Source of the DNA: Bacteroidota bacterium
Lineage (GTDB): Bacteria; Bacteroidota; Bacteroidia; Chitinophagales; Chitinophagaceae
Direction: 5' to 3'
Assembly (NCBI GenBank): GCA_029555415.1
Contig: JAKPSI010000019.1
Location: 1-53,423, forward strand
DNA: 53,423 nucleotides
The stretch's first letter is position 1, and every line of letters begins with the position of its first letter. Under the pieces are notes generated by a model, which saw only the letters and a list, made by a program, of their open reading frames with translations, was not told where the DNA came from and made no database searches. The translations under genes were made by a program, and so were the position numbers. Of this stretch, positions 1 to 8,868 are shown piece after piece.

Positions 1-1166
1 CCCGGTGCGGGCATCTGCATGAAGAAACCATTGGAGCGGATACCGGTAACGATACCGCTTGCGGTTTGTATCGTTGCTGCAACGGGAGATAAATTTCCGC
101 TGCCCTGGATCTGAGCAATGGTCAAAGTGGGCGTGCAGGTCACATCGTCATTCGTGATCGTTCCCTGTCCTTGTCCGTCCACAACCGTTGCACCGGTCAC
201 ATTCGTAACGTTGACGAAGAATGTTTCATTGGGCTCTACGGAAAGGTCGCCGTTCACCAGTACAGTGAAAGTATAAATACTGCTTCCTGAAGGAATGGTT
301 TGTGAGGTCAGGGAAGACGCGGTATAATCCAGTGGTTGTGTCGCCGTATTGTCAGCAGTCGCGATATCGAAAGTAACACCACCTGCTCCTGCAGGGGCGC
401 TGAGGCTGACCGTGAATGTAAAGCTGGTCGTGCCGCTGTTGCCTTCCACTGCGGTCACATCATTGATCGAAAGGTTGGTTCCACCGCCGGCGGAAACGGG
501 TGTGATCGAAAAATCATCGATCGCCAGACCGTCATCTGCACCTGTTGCGTTGAAATCATTCCAGCGGAAATAAATAGTTGCGCCATTCGCGAGGCTCAGT
601 CCGGTAATGGTATAGGTTATAGATGTGCGGTTCGCAACGGCATTGCCATCGAACGCACCAACAGTGCCTGTTGAATTGGGTGCGACGAAATCCAGATTGT
701 TTTCATCAGTCCAGGTACCGGTGGTGAGACTGGTCGCATCCAGACTGGTCTGAAAATCCAGGCGGTCAAAGCGGGCTGTCGCACCCAGGCGCCATTGTTC
801 GCCTGTATAGGTAACGGTCAATGCGGTAATCGTACCGCCTGTATTATTCGTGAAACCCGCGCCAATAGTGGGTGTCAGCGTTCCTGAAAGCAGTCCGCCG
901 AAAGCGCGTTCAGTGCTGGCCGCAGCACCGAAGCTGTAACTATCGCCTGCATTACTGGAACCAGTACCTGCAGCATATAATCCATTATTATTAGCGCTGG
1001 TGCCGCTTTCAGCGAGCAGCCAGCCTGTAGGCAGAACGGCAGAAGTGCCGGTGTTGGCCAGTGTGTTGAAGTCCTGGGTATACGTGGCTCCCGTAAGCGA
1101 AACCTGTGCATGCATCAGCATGGCACACAATAAACCCATGGCAGTAAGCAGGTAGAATTTTCTCAT
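1..1166 (-). CDS. Secreted Calx-beta protein, probable extracellular nuclease (3' end outside window)
   Basis: The frame is open from an ATG at 1166 to the left edge (388 complete codons), so only the N-terminal part is present. It starts with a Sec signal peptide (MRKFYLLTAMGLLCAMLMHA-Q). A jelly-roll-like secreted domain follows, with TYTQDFNTL near the N-terminus and DDGLAIDDFSI near residue 225. A Calx-beta repeat comes next (VEGNSGTTSFTFTVSLS; then VEPNETFFVNV and GTITNDD). The visible end reads TIAQIQGSGNLSPVAATIQT, then SGIVTGI and GFFMQ, the OB-fold-like lead-in found in ExeM/NucH-type extracellular endonucleases. The nuclease domain itself would lie beyond the edge, so that assignment is inferred. 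A T9SS sorting tail would be expected at the unseen C-terminus. Confidence 0.75.
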   Translation of the reverse strand, partial: MRKFYLLTAMGLLCAMLMHAQVSLTGATYTQDFNTLANTGTSAVLPTGWLLAESGTSANNNGLYAAGTGSSNAGDSYSFGAAASTERAFGGLLSGTLTPTIGAGFTNNTGGTITALTVTYTGEQWRLGATARFDRLDFQTSLDATSLTTGTWTDENNLDFVAPNSTGTVGAFDGNAVANRTSITYTITGLSLANGATIYFRWNDFNATGADDGLAIDDFSITPVSAGGGTNLSINDVTAVEGNSGTTSFTFTVSLSAPAGAGGVTFDIATADNTATQPLDYTASSLTSQTIPSGSSIYTFTVLVNGDLSVEPNETFFVNVTNVTGATVVDGQGQGTITNDDVTCTPTLTIAQIQGSGNLSPVAATIQTASGIVTGIRSNGFFMQMPAP

Positions 1167-1267
1167 CGTCGGTAGAATTGGTTAGGGAGCGAAACTAATC
1201 CTTATACGAACGACAGTTCATAGGACACTATGAAAAATTTATTAACATTAAAACCGGGGAAAAAGGC

Positions 1268-2968
1268 TCATTCTGCGGCATTACGGAGGTCCGTAACACG
1301 TATCTGAAGGGAAGTATTGCCGTTCCATTCGTTGACATCTATTTTAAAGACCACATCAACGGGTTGGCTGCCTTGTAATAAAGGGAATTTATCGGCCATG
1401 CCGAACCCGATCCCCGTGATGGAGGTACCGTTCTCAGAAAGCACGAAACGAATATGTTGTTCCTTGACGATCCTCGATAGACCTTTATCCTGTGCGGCTT
1501 TGATCATAAAGACCGGCGCTGGGTTCTCAGGTCCGAACGGTTCCATCTGGCTGATGATATTATAGAATGACCATTTAATGTCCTGCAGGGAAATGACAGC
1601 GTCGATCTCGATCTCAGGGATCAGCATTTGCGGATCGATCGTGGAGGATACTACCTGTTCGAACTTTTCACGTAATGCGTCCACTTGCTCCGTTTCCAAA
1701 GTCATGCCGGCTGCGGCAAAGTGGCCACCATAGCCGAGCAGGTGCTCCCGGCAGGCATGAATAGCTTCGTACAAATTGAATCCGGGTACACTGCGTGCGC
1801 TCCCGGCCACATAGTCGCCCGATCTGGTCAGCACGATGGTAGGCCGGTAATAATGTTCGATCAATCGGGACGCTACGATGCCCACCACACCTTTATGCCA
1901 GTGCGGCTGGTAAACGAGCGTGGAACTTCTTTTGTCCCATTCAGGGTGGGAGCGGATCTGCTGCAATGCTTCTTCGGTGATGCTGCTGTCGGCTTCTTTC
2001 CGGTCGCTGTTATCACTGTGCAGCAGTTCAGCGTATTCAAGAGCTTCTTTATCGGTTTCCGCGATAAAAAGCTGTACGGCTTTCCTGGCGTCGTCCATCC
2101 GGCCGGCGGCATTGACCCTGGGTGCGATCATGAACACGAGATTGTTGATCTGCAGTTCGCCTTTTAGTCCGCTGAGCTGCATCAGCGCACGAATACCTTT
2201 ATTGGGGTCCTTGTTCACTTTCTGCAAGCCGTGAAAAGCGAGGATCCGGTTCTCACCGGTAATGGGAACGATATCGGCTGCAATGGCCGTGGCCAGCAGG
2301 TCCAGGTATTCATATACATGTTCATTACCGAGCCCGAACTGAGGGGCCAGCGCGGAAATGAGTTTGAAACCAACACCGCATCCGCAGAGTTCTTTATAAG
2401 GATAGTTACAGTCGGATTGCTTGGGATTCAGGATGGCTACAGCGGGAGGGATGATCTCATCGGGAAGGTGGTGATCACAAACTACAAAGTCGATCCCCAG
2501 GTCTTTGGCATAGCCGATGAGGTCATATGATTTGATGCCGCAGTCGAGTGAAATGATCAGTGTGAAACCATTCTCTTTTGCGAAATCGATCCCTGCTTTG
2601 CTGACACCATACCCTTCGCGGTAGCGGTGCGGGATATAAAAATCGAGCTCGGTGTGGATCTTTTTCAGGAACTGATACATGCAGGCCACGGAAGTGGTGC
2701 CGTCCACATCGTAATCACCAAAGACGAGGATCTTTTCTTTCCTGCCGATCGCATCACAGATCCTGGCAACGGCTTTGTCCATGTCCTTCATCAGCCAGGG
2801 ATCATGGAGGTCTTCAAGTTGGGGCCTGAAGAATTTTTTCGCGGATTCAAAATCAAGGATACCGCGTTGAACGAGCAGGTCACATAGGATTGGATGGATA
2901 CCCAGTCCGGCTTGCAGTGCAGCAGCTGCCTCAGTGCCTCGTTCTTTTATTTTCCATCTTTTCGTCAT
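1268..2968 (-). CDS. recJ: Single-stranded-DNA-specific exonuclease RecJ
   Basis: This 566-residue protein of the DHH phosphoesterase family degrades single-stranded DNA 5' to 3' in recombination and mismatch repair. DYDVDG at 85-90 and CDHHLPD at 164-170 are the metal-binding DHH motifs. LDCG at 141-144 and RVNAAGRM are further family motifs, and GGHFAAAGM marks the DHHA1 domain. The C-terminal OB-fold ends with QIRVTDLRNAAE. Length and motif order are normal for RecJ. It starts 22 bases after the polyprenyl synthetase stop on the same strand, so the two are probably co-transcribed. Confidence 0.96.
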   Translation of the reverse strand: MTKRWKIKERGTEAAAALQAGLGIHPILCDLLVQRGILDFESAKKFFRPQLEDLHDPWLMKDMDKAVARICDAIGRKEKILVFGDYDVDGTTSVACMYQFLKKIHTELDFYIPHRYREGYGVSKAGIDFAKENGFTLIISLDCGIKSYDLIGYAKDLGIDFVVCDHHLPDEIIPPAVAILNPKQSDCNYPYKELCGCGVGFKLISALAPQFGLGNEHVYEYLDLLATAIAADIVPITGENRILAFHGLQKVNKDPNKGIRALMQLSGLKGELQINNLVFMIAPRVNAAGRMDDARKAVQLFIAETDKEALEYAELLHSDNSDRKEADSSITEEALQQIRSHPEWDKRSSTLVYQPHWHKGVVGIVASRLIEHYYRPTIVLTRSGDYVAGSARSVPGFNLYEAIHACREHLLGYGGHFAAAGMTLETEQVDALREKFEQVVSSTIDPQMLIPEIEIDAVISLQDIKWSFYNIISQMEPFGPENPAPVFMIKAAQDKGLSRIVKEQHIRFVLSENGTSITGIGFGMADKFPLLQGSQPVDVVFKIDVNEWNGNTSLQIRVTDLRNAAE

Positions 2969-2990
2969 GTCCGCTCCGGCGGCTGCCGGT

Positions 2991-3953
2991 CTAGTATTTT
3001 CTGTCTGTTACAAAAAGAACGAGGTCCTGTAATCCTTTACGGGCGGGACTTTCAGGGAAGTTATTCAGGATGCCGAGTGCTTCGTCGCGGAATTCATTCA
3101 TCTTTTTTGTTGCATAAGTTATGCCGCCTGCTTCTTCGACTTTACGGATCACCCAATTCACTTTTTCTTTATCCTGGTTCTGATTTTTTACGATATAAAT
3201 GATCTGCCGGCGGGTCGTTTTATCAGCCTGGTTGAGGGTATAAATGAGCGGTAGTGTCAGTTTTTTTTCTTTGATATCATTACCGGTCGGTTTCCCTACA
3301 TTTTCGCTGGCATAATCGAAAAGGTCGTCTTTTATCTGGAATGCCATACCCGTTTTTTCACCAAAAACGCGGAGTGTTTCCGCCATGGTTTCGTCCTGTG
3401 TGGCCGACCAGGCACCGACAGAACACGCTGATGCGAGGAGGGAAGCGGTCTTATTCTGGATGATCTCGTAATAGATATCTTCCCGGAGGTTGAGGTTTCG
3501 GGCTTTTTCCAATTGCAGTAACTCACCCTCGATGATCTTCCTGACCGCATCAGAAAGGATATGCAGGAACTGATAATCCTTTTGTTCCAGTGAAAGCAGC
3601 AATCCTTTGGTCAGCAGGAAATCGCCGATCAGGATATTGGCTTTGGCTTTCCAGAGGGCGTAGGTGGAGAAGAATCCCCTGCGTTCCAGCGAATCATCCA
3701 CCACATCGTCGTGGATGAGCATGGCAGTATGCAGTACTTCCACGAGGGAAGCTGCCCGGTAAGAGGAGTCATTGATCTCTCCGCACAGTTTGGCCGAAAG
3801 GAGCACGAACATCGGGCGCATTTGCTTCCCTTTGCGCATAACGATATAGCGCATGATTCGGTCCAGTAAAGGTGCATTACCCCGCATGGCCTCTTTGAAG
3901 CGGGAATCAAAGATCCTGAGTTCTTCAGCTATTATTTCGGTGGGGAGGTTCAT
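2991..3953 (-). CDS. Polyprenyl (long-chain isoprenyl) diphosphate synthase
   Basis: This 320-residue trans-isoprenyl diphosphate synthase most likely makes the side chain of menaquinone. The first aspartate-rich motif is LIHDDVVDD (D82, D83, D86) and the second is FQIKDDLFDY (D209, D210, D213), both binding the magnesium-diphosphate. KGKQMRP at 41-47 and the lysine in IKEKKLTLP are also typical. Product chain length cannot be read from the sequence; IspB-like heptaprenyl or octaprenyl synthase is the usual annotation. It is probably first in an operon with recJ and is divergent from the OmpA gene across about 200 bases. Confidence 0.93.
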   Translation of the reverse strand: MNLPTEIIAEELRIFDSRFKEAMRGNAPLLDRIMRYIVMRKGKQMRPMFVLLSAKLCGEINDSSYRAASLVEVLHTAMLIHDDVVDDSLERRGFFSTYALWKAKANILIGDFLLTKGLLLSLEQKDYQFLHILSDAVRKIIEGELLQLEKARNLNLREDIYYEIIQNKTASLLASACSVGAWSATQDETMAETLRVFGEKTGMAFQIKDDLFDYASENVGKPTGNDIKEKKLTLPLIYTLNQADKTTRRQIIYIVKNQNQDKEKVNWVIRKVEEAGGITYATKKMNEFRDEALGILNNFPESPARKGLQDLVLFVTDRKY

Positions 3954-4077
3954 GTTGGAAAATAGGGCAATTTACGCCACAAAATATAATTGATCAGAAG
4001 TGCAGCAATATGGCCTCTTTTTTTGACTAAGTAATTGAAAAATAATGTACAATTGAGGGCAAATAAATAACATAAAA

Positions 4078-4109
4078 TTTTGATAATTAGTCCTCAATTT
4101 ATATTTTTG
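4078..4109 (+). promoter_or_regulatory. Bacteroidota-type promoter of the OmpA gene
   Basis: TTTTG at 4078-4082, a 19-base spacer and TATTTTTG at 4102-4109 match the -33 TTTG and -7 TAnnTTTG elements of the Bacteroidota primary sigma factor. The ATG is 44 bases downstream, giving a short leader. This is the cleanest two-element promoter I find in the window. Confidence 0.8.
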
Positions 4110-4153
4110 CGTATTATTTAGGACATTGTTTTCGTAAATCTTAATCCTTAGTT

Positions 4154-5851
4154 ATGATGGCAAGCAAAAAGTACACACTCCTGGCAGGTTTTTTATGCCT
4201 GTTAGCATCTACTGGTTTCAGTCAACGGGTAGGAGCCAGCTATGATGTAAAAGATACATCACTCGTTCCATCCAAAAGACTTCCCCAGCACTCAGAATTT
4301 CTTAATGGCACTAATAACTTTCCTGCCAAACCCCGCAACCAGTGGGAGCTTGGTGTGAAATTCGGTGCATTCAATGTGAGCGGTGACGTTCCTTCAGTTT
4401 TCCCGACGGGCGGTTTCGGACTGCACGTTCGTAAAGCTTTCGGTTACATCTTCTCTCTCCGTGCTGAGTACATGTATGGTACCGGCAAAGGCCTTGACTG
4501 GCTGTACAATGAGAACTACGGTAAGAACTCAGCATGGACCAGCAACGGCTATTCTGCTCCTTTCCGTACACCCAGCGGACAGATCATTTCCCAGCTGGCT
4601 AACCTCGGCGGCCCCAACGCCCCCCTGGAACATGTGTTCTATAACTACAAGACCAAAGTACAGGACCTTTCTATTGAAGGTGTCGTGACACTGAACAATA
4701 TCCGTTTCCACAAATCCAAAACCGGTTTCAACCTCTATGGTATCGCCGGTGTGGGCGGAACCATTTACGATACACACGTAAATGCGCTGAATGGTCAATC
4801 CAAATATAATTTCCAGAGCCTGGGTAACGGTACATACAAAGACCGTAAATCAACCCTGAAAGCACTGCGTAACCTGCTCGATGATTCTTACGAAACACCT
4901 GCAGAGAACCAGGGCACACGTCGTCCGAAACTTTTCGGCAACACGTTCAAACCCTCTGGTACACTCGGTCTGGGTGTAGCTTTCAAAGTAAGCAACCGCG
5001 TGAACATCGCTATCGAAGAGCGTCACAGCTTCGTGAAAGACGATCTGCTTGACGGTCAACGCTGGCAGGAAAGCGCGTGGGGTGATGCAACACTCACACG
5101 TGACTATGACTCATACAACTTCGGTTCTATCGGTCTTAACTTCAACCTCGGTGGTAAATCAGTTGAACCCCTTTGGTGGCTGAACCCGCTGGATTACGCT
5201 TACAGCGAGATCCGCAACCCCCGCCTGATGCGCCTGCCCAAGCCCGTTCTGCCTGACCAGGATGCTGATGGTGTTACCGACCAGTTCGACCAGGAGCAAA
5301 CTCCTCAGGGTTGCCCGGTTGACAGCCATGGTGTAACAAAAGATACGGATGGTGACGGTGTTCCTGATTGTAAGGATAAAGAACTGGTTACTCCGACATA
5401 TTGCCAGCCTGTTGATGCAGATGGCGTTGGTAAATGCCCTTGCCCTGAAGATTGCAAAGGTCTGATCCAGCCTCCTCCTGTTGTAACCTGCGAAACTAAA
5501 CTCGGCGCACTGCCCAGCGTAGCTTTCAAAGCCGGTTCCAATAAAGTAGCAGATGACGCGAAAGCTGTTCTGGCCACTGTTGCTGCTAAACTCCGCAACA
5601 GCCCCGAATGTAAAGTTGTAGTGATCGGCTACTGCTCTTCTAATAAGAAAGAACAACAGCTCAGCTGGGATCACGTGAATGCAGTGATCAACTACCTGGT
5701 AGAAAAAGAAGGTATCAGCGCTGACCGCTTTATCTTCAACTACGGCCAGGATGGTGGCGACTGTAACACAGTTGACCTCCGCGCTGCCGCTGATGGTGAA
5801 GAAGGACCGAACACCGTTCCTGCTCCTCACCCGAATCTTCGTAAGAACTAA
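4154..5851 (+). CDS. OmpA-family outer membrane protein with type-3 calcium-binding repeats
   Basis: This 565-residue envelope protein has a signal peptide (MMASKKYTLLAGFLCLLAST-GFSQ). A beta-barrel-like region rich in aromatic and Gly/Asn strands follows to about residue 355. Next come thrombospondin type-3-like Asp repeats (DQDADGVTDQFD, DTDGDGVPDCKDKE) and a cysteine-containing linker. The OmpA/MotB peptidoglycan-binding domain at about 450-540 runs from LPSVAFKAGSNKV to FIFNYGQDGGD. It has its own promoter and a strong terminator, so it is monocistronic and probably abundant. A second ATG lies one codon downstream. It probably tethers the outer membrane to peptidoglycan. Confidence 0.92.
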   Translation: MMASKKYTLLAGFLCLLASTGFSQRVGASYDVKDTSLVPSKRLPQHSEFLNGTNNFPAKPRNQWELGVKFGAFNVSGDVPSVFPTGGFGLHVRKAFGYIFSLRAEYMYGTGKGLDWLYNENYGKNSAWTSNGYSAPFRTPSGQIISQLANLGGPNAPLEHVFYNYKTKVQDLSIEGVVTLNNIRFHKSKTGFNLYGIAGVGGTIYDTHVNALNGQSKYNFQSLGNGTYKDRKSTLKALRNLLDDSYETPAENQGTRRPKLFGNTFKPSGTLGLGVAFKVSNRVNIAIEERHSFVKDDLLDGQRWQESAWGDATLTRDYDSYNFGSIGLNFNLGGKSVEPLWWLNPLDYAYSEIRNPRLMRLPKPVLPDQDADGVTDQFDQEQTPQGCPVDSHGVTKDTDGDGVPDCKDKELVTPTYCQPVDADGVGKCPCPEDCKGLIQPPPVVTCETKLGALPSVAFKAGSNKVADDAKAVLATVAAKLRNSPECKVVVIGYCSSNKKEQQLSWDHVNAVINYLVEKEGISADRFIFNYGQDGGDCNTVDLRAAADGEEGPNTVPAPHPNLRKN

Positions 5852-5875
5852 TCTCACATACTTTTTGCTGAAAAG

Positions 5876-5904
5876 CCCCCGGCGTTCACCGTCGGGGGTT
5901 TTTT
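5876..5904 (+). terminator. Rho-independent terminator of the OmpA gene
   Basis: A 9-bp stem (CCCCCGGCG / CGTCGGGGG-type arm with one G-T pair), a 5-base loop and a run of six T (5899-5904) lie 24 bases after the stop codon. Confidence 0.93.
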
Positions 5905-6029
5905 CATTAAATACCCCGTTTCAGTACTTTTTCGGGAGCGGAGCCCGGACCTTAAGCCTTCTTTATCAAAACCTTAACGGCATTTTTTTGGCTTCCCATC
6001 TTTTTTACCTAAGTTTTGCCGGCATCTGT

Positions 6030-6037
6030 TAACTTTG
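6030..6037 (+). promoter_or_regulatory. -7 element upstream of bamD
   Basis: TAACTTTG fits TAnnTTTG exactly, 82 bases upstream of the bamD ATG. I do not see a convincing -33 element at the usual spacing. Confidence 0.5.
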
Positions 6038-6119
6038 CACACCTTTATGTGCCCGCCTGCCCCCCTTCAAAAAGGGCGGTCCGGACACCTGAAGAGAGCT
6101 CAAAATCACAAACTTCGGA

Positions 6120-6935
6120 ATGAAATTCAGCTGGTTATTAATTGTGGCGGTGGTGCTGGCAAGTTGCGGCGGCGGGATCAATAAGATATTAAAGAATCCG
6201 GATCCGAATTTCAAGCTCCGGATCGCCGAACAGTATTTCGCTAAAAAGAAATACAGTCGCGCCCAAATGCTCTATGAAGATGTGATGCCGTACTTCAAAA
6301 CGGAGAAGGTATTTGAGGATATATATTATAAGTACGCCTATTGTGCCTACTATCAGGAAGATTATATGAATGCTGAGAACCTGTTCAAAAGCTTTCTGGA
6401 GATCTTCCCGAACAGTACAAAGGCGGAAGAGCTGGATTATATGCGGGCTTTCGCCAATTATAAGCAATCGCCGAAAGCAGAACTTGATCAGACCAGTACC
6501 GTGAGGGCCATGGGGATGCTGCAGACCTTTATTAATACGCACCCGGGCTCACCCCGTAACAAAGAAGCGAATGACCTGATCGATATCTGCCGCGCGAAAC
6601 TGGAACTGAAAGATCATAAAAGCGCTATATTATATTATAACCTCGGTCAGTTCCGTGCAGCTGGTGTGGCTTTCACCGCACTGATGAACGACTACCCGGA
6701 GTCCGATAAAGGCGATGAATATAAACTGATGATCATCAAATCTTATTTCCGTTACGCGGAGATGAGTGTTGAAGAGAAGAAAACAGAACGATTTGAGCAG
6801 GTGGTAACAGAGTGTAATGATTTTGTTGACCGTTTCCCGGAAAGCAAACTCAGGAAAGAAGCAGAGAACTTTTTACATCAATCACAAACCAATATTAAAA
6901 ACTTAAATAATGAGCAAGTTAAGACGTCAGCTTAG
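6120..6935 (+). CDS. bamD: Outer membrane protein assembly factor BamD
   Basis: This 271-residue lipoprotein of the BAM complex folds beta-barrel proteins into the outer membrane. The signal peptide ends in the lipobox LASC (Cys16). The mature part is made of TPR-like helix pairs, for example AEQYFAKKKYSRAQMLYEDV, then YCAYYQEDYMNAENLFKSF and AGVAFTALMNDYPESDKGDE. The C-terminal half of the last helix overlaps the start of the omega-subunit gene by 26 bases. Length is normal for the family. Confidence 0.92.
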   Translation: MKFSWLLIVAVVLASCGGGINKILKNPDPNFKLRIAEQYFAKKKYSRAQMLYEDVMPYFKTEKVFEDIYYKYAYCAYYQEDYMNAENLFKSFLEIFPNSTKAEELDYMRAFANYKQSPKAELDQTSTVRAMGMLQTFINTHPGSPRNKEANDLIDICRAKLELKDHKSAILYYNLGQFRAAGVAFTALMNDYPESDKGDEYKLMIIKSYFRYAEMSVEEKKTERFEQVVTECNDFVDRFPESKLRKEAENFLHQSQTNIKNLNNEQVKTSA

Positions 6936-7251
6936 TGCAGGTATCACCAACAACGTTGAAACCCGTAACCTGGCAGATATTAAAGCCAAGACAGGTAACC
7001 TGTATGAATCCATTGCCATTATTGGTAAAAGGGCTAATCAGATCAACATTTCCCTGAAAGAAGAACTGCATAACAAACTGGAAGAGTTTGCAAGTCATAC
7101 CGACAGCCTGGAAGAGATCCATGAGAACAAAGAGCAGATCGAGATCTCCCGCGCTTATGAGCGTATGCCGAACCCCGCTCTGCTGGCTACCCAGGAGTTC
7201 ATGGATGATAAAGTATACTTCCGTAAAGGCGAAGACGAACTGTTCAGCTGA
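6910..7251 (+). CDS. rpoZ: DNA-directed RNA polymerase omega subunit (RpoZ/Rpb6-like)
   Basis: This 113-residue protein has the Bacteroidota form of omega, with TRNLADIKAKTGNLYESIAI and IGKRANQINISLKEEL as the conserved Rpb6-like helices. It stabilises the assembly of the beta' subunit in RNA polymerase. The start is inside bamD (26-base overlap in another frame), suggesting translational coupling. A hairpin terminator follows 24 bases after the stop. Confidence 0.92.
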   Translation: MSKLRRQLSAGITNNVETRNLADIKAKTGNLYESIAIIGKRANQINISLKEELHNKLEEFASHTDSLEEIHENKEQIEISRAYERMPNPALLATQEFMDDKVYFRKGEDELFS

Positions 7252-7274
7252 TCCGGAATGCATTCCATATTGTT

Positions 7275-7302
7275 AAAGCGACGGGAAACCGCCGCTTTTT
7301 TT
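7275..7302 (+). terminator. Rho-independent terminator after rpoZ
   Basis: AAAGCGACGG pairs with CCGCCGCTTT (one A-C mismatch) across a GAAA tetraloop, and T bases run on to 7302. It separates bamD-rpoZ from the next gene. Confidence 0.85.
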
Positions 7303-7499
7303 ATTTTCGGCCGATCCCGGATGCTGCCTGTTCAGCCTGAATCGGTAAATTTGAAGCGAAACCCCGCTGGCTGGTTCCAGTGTATACGAATGTGGTGGTC
7401 CTATACGTTTAACCACTGCATCCGCCAGCTGGAAACTGTTCAGGTCATCCGGCAAAATGTGCCAGATTTGTGGTTGGGGTCCGGCTACTTTAATCAGTA

Positions 7500-8423
7500 A
7501 TGTATATGCGTAAAAAGATCCTGTTCGCCTGTTTTTTTGCCGTCATCACGGCCATGGCCCATGGCCAGGAACTGCAGGCCCGGCTGTCCGTTGTGACCAC
7601 GAAGATCAGTACACAGGTGGACAAGAAGATCTTCAACACACTGCAGACCCAGCTGATCAATTTCATCAACAACAGGCGCTGGACGAATGATGTATTCCAG
7701 ACCACTGAAAAAATACAATGCAATTTTCTGCTCAGTCTGGAGCAGGACCTTGGTAATAATGTGTACCGGGGCAGACTGACCATTCAGGCCGCGCGCCCGG
7801 TTTTCAATACTACCTATGATTCTCCCCTGATCAATTTTCTGGACGATAATGTGGTGTTCCGTTATCAGGAATTCCAGCCCATTGAATTCAACGAGAACCG
7901 GATCCAGGGCAATGACCCGCTGGCGGCCAACCTCACCGCCGTGATCGCTTACTATGTCAATATCATTCTGGGCTTCGATTATGATTCCTTCGCACCCCGC
8001 GGCGGCGATCCTTATTTCCAGAAAGCCTGGAATATCGTCAATAATGCACCGGAAAGCCGGGATATCGGCGGATGGAAATCATTTGAAAGTCAGCGTAACC
8101 GCTACTGGCTGGCCGAGAACATGAACAACAACCGTTTCGCGCTGATGCATGACGTATTATATATGTACTACCGCAGCGGCATGGATAAATTCTTCGAGAA
8201 TGAGGAAGAAGGCCGTACCGGCATCATGAACAGCCTTACATATCTCAATACCCTCAATACAGAGAATCCAAATTCCATGATCCTTCAATTCTTCTTCCAG
8301 GGGAAGAATACGGAACTGGTGAAAGTATTCAGCAAAGCACCTGAGGATATGAAATCCCGCGCGCGCGAAATGCTTACGAAGATGGATATCTCCAACACGC
8401 AGGCTTATAAAGAAATGAAATGA
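7500..8423 (+). CDS. DUF4835 family protein, PorD-like T9SS-associated periplasmic/outer membrane protein
   Basis: This 307-residue protein has a signal peptide (RKKILFACFFAVITAMAHG-Q). Typical DUF4835 stretches are INNRRWTNDVF, RLTIQAARPVFNTTYDSPLI, FNENRIQGNDPLAANLTAV and FAPRGGDPYFQKAW. The family includes Porphyromonas PorD, which is needed for T9SS secretion by an unclear mechanism. The start could be the ATG at 7500 or the one at 7506. It overlaps the next lipoprotein gene by ATGA (4 bases). In other Bacteroidota the coaBC gene usually lies between rpoZ and this gene; here only 248 bases separate them. Confidence 0.87.
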   Translation: MYMRKKILFACFFAVITAMAHGQELQARLSVVTTKISTQVDKKIFNTLQTQLINFINNRRWTNDVFQTTEKIQCNFLLSLEQDLGNNVYRGRLTIQAARPVFNTTYDSPLINFLDDNVVFRYQEFQPIEFNENRIQGNDPLAANLTAVIAYYVNIILGFDYDSFAPRGGDPYFQKAWNIVNNAPESRDIGGWKSFESQRNRYWLAENMNNNRFALMHDVLYMYYRSGMDKFFENEEEGRTGIMNSLTYLNTLNTENPNSMILQFFFQGKNTELVKVFSKAPEDMKSRAREMLTKMDISNTQAYKEMK

Positions 8424-8818
8424 GGATCAGCATCGTCATAAGCATACTGGCGTTGCTCGCTGCCTGTGTAGCCAAAGAAGGGGTGCCCAAAGATGTGATA
8501 CAGCCCGATAAAATGAAACTGGTCATGTGGGACATGGTTCGGGCCGATGAATTCCTGACCACATACGTTTTCGCGAAAGACTCCACACTGGATAAGAAAA
8601 AGGCCAGTGACAGTTTATATGCAGTGGTGTTCAAACTGCACCATATCAGTCCTGATGATTTCAGTAAAAGTTTCCGGTTCTACCGCACTCATCCCAATGA
8701 CATGAAAGCGCTGGTGGATTCCATCAACAGTTCCGTGGCGAACACGACCAACCTGAACTTCAATCCGCCTGCCTTTATCGATACGTCCATTCACAAGGGC
8801 AGTCTGAAAGCGCAGTAA
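8420..8818 (+). CDS. DUF4296 lipoprotein
   Basis: This 132-residue lipoprotein has LAAC as lipobox (Cys16). The conserved core is VPKDVIQPDKMKLVMWDMVR, then ADEFLTTYVF and KLHHISPDDFSKSFRFYRTHP, matching the Bacteroidota DUF4296 family of unknown function. It is translationally coupled to the DUF4835 gene, which suggests a joint envelope role. That role is not established. Confidence 0.82.
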   Translation: MRISIVISILALLAACVAKEGVPKDVIQPDKMKLVMWDMVRADEFLTTYVFAKDSTLDKKKASDSLYAVVFKLHHISPDDFSKSFRFYRTHPNDMKALVDSINSSVANTTNLNFNPPAFIDTSIHKGSLKAQ

Positions 8819-8868
8819 TTGCCGCTGCGATCCCTGCAGGTTCCCTAATTTTACACAAATCTTGCTGT

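Noticed and set aside
7258-7500. An 80-residue ORF between rpoZ and the DUF4835 gene, considered as a coaBC remnant
   Set aside because: It starts across the rpoZ terminator and has no CoaB or CoaC motif; no decay product can be recognised.
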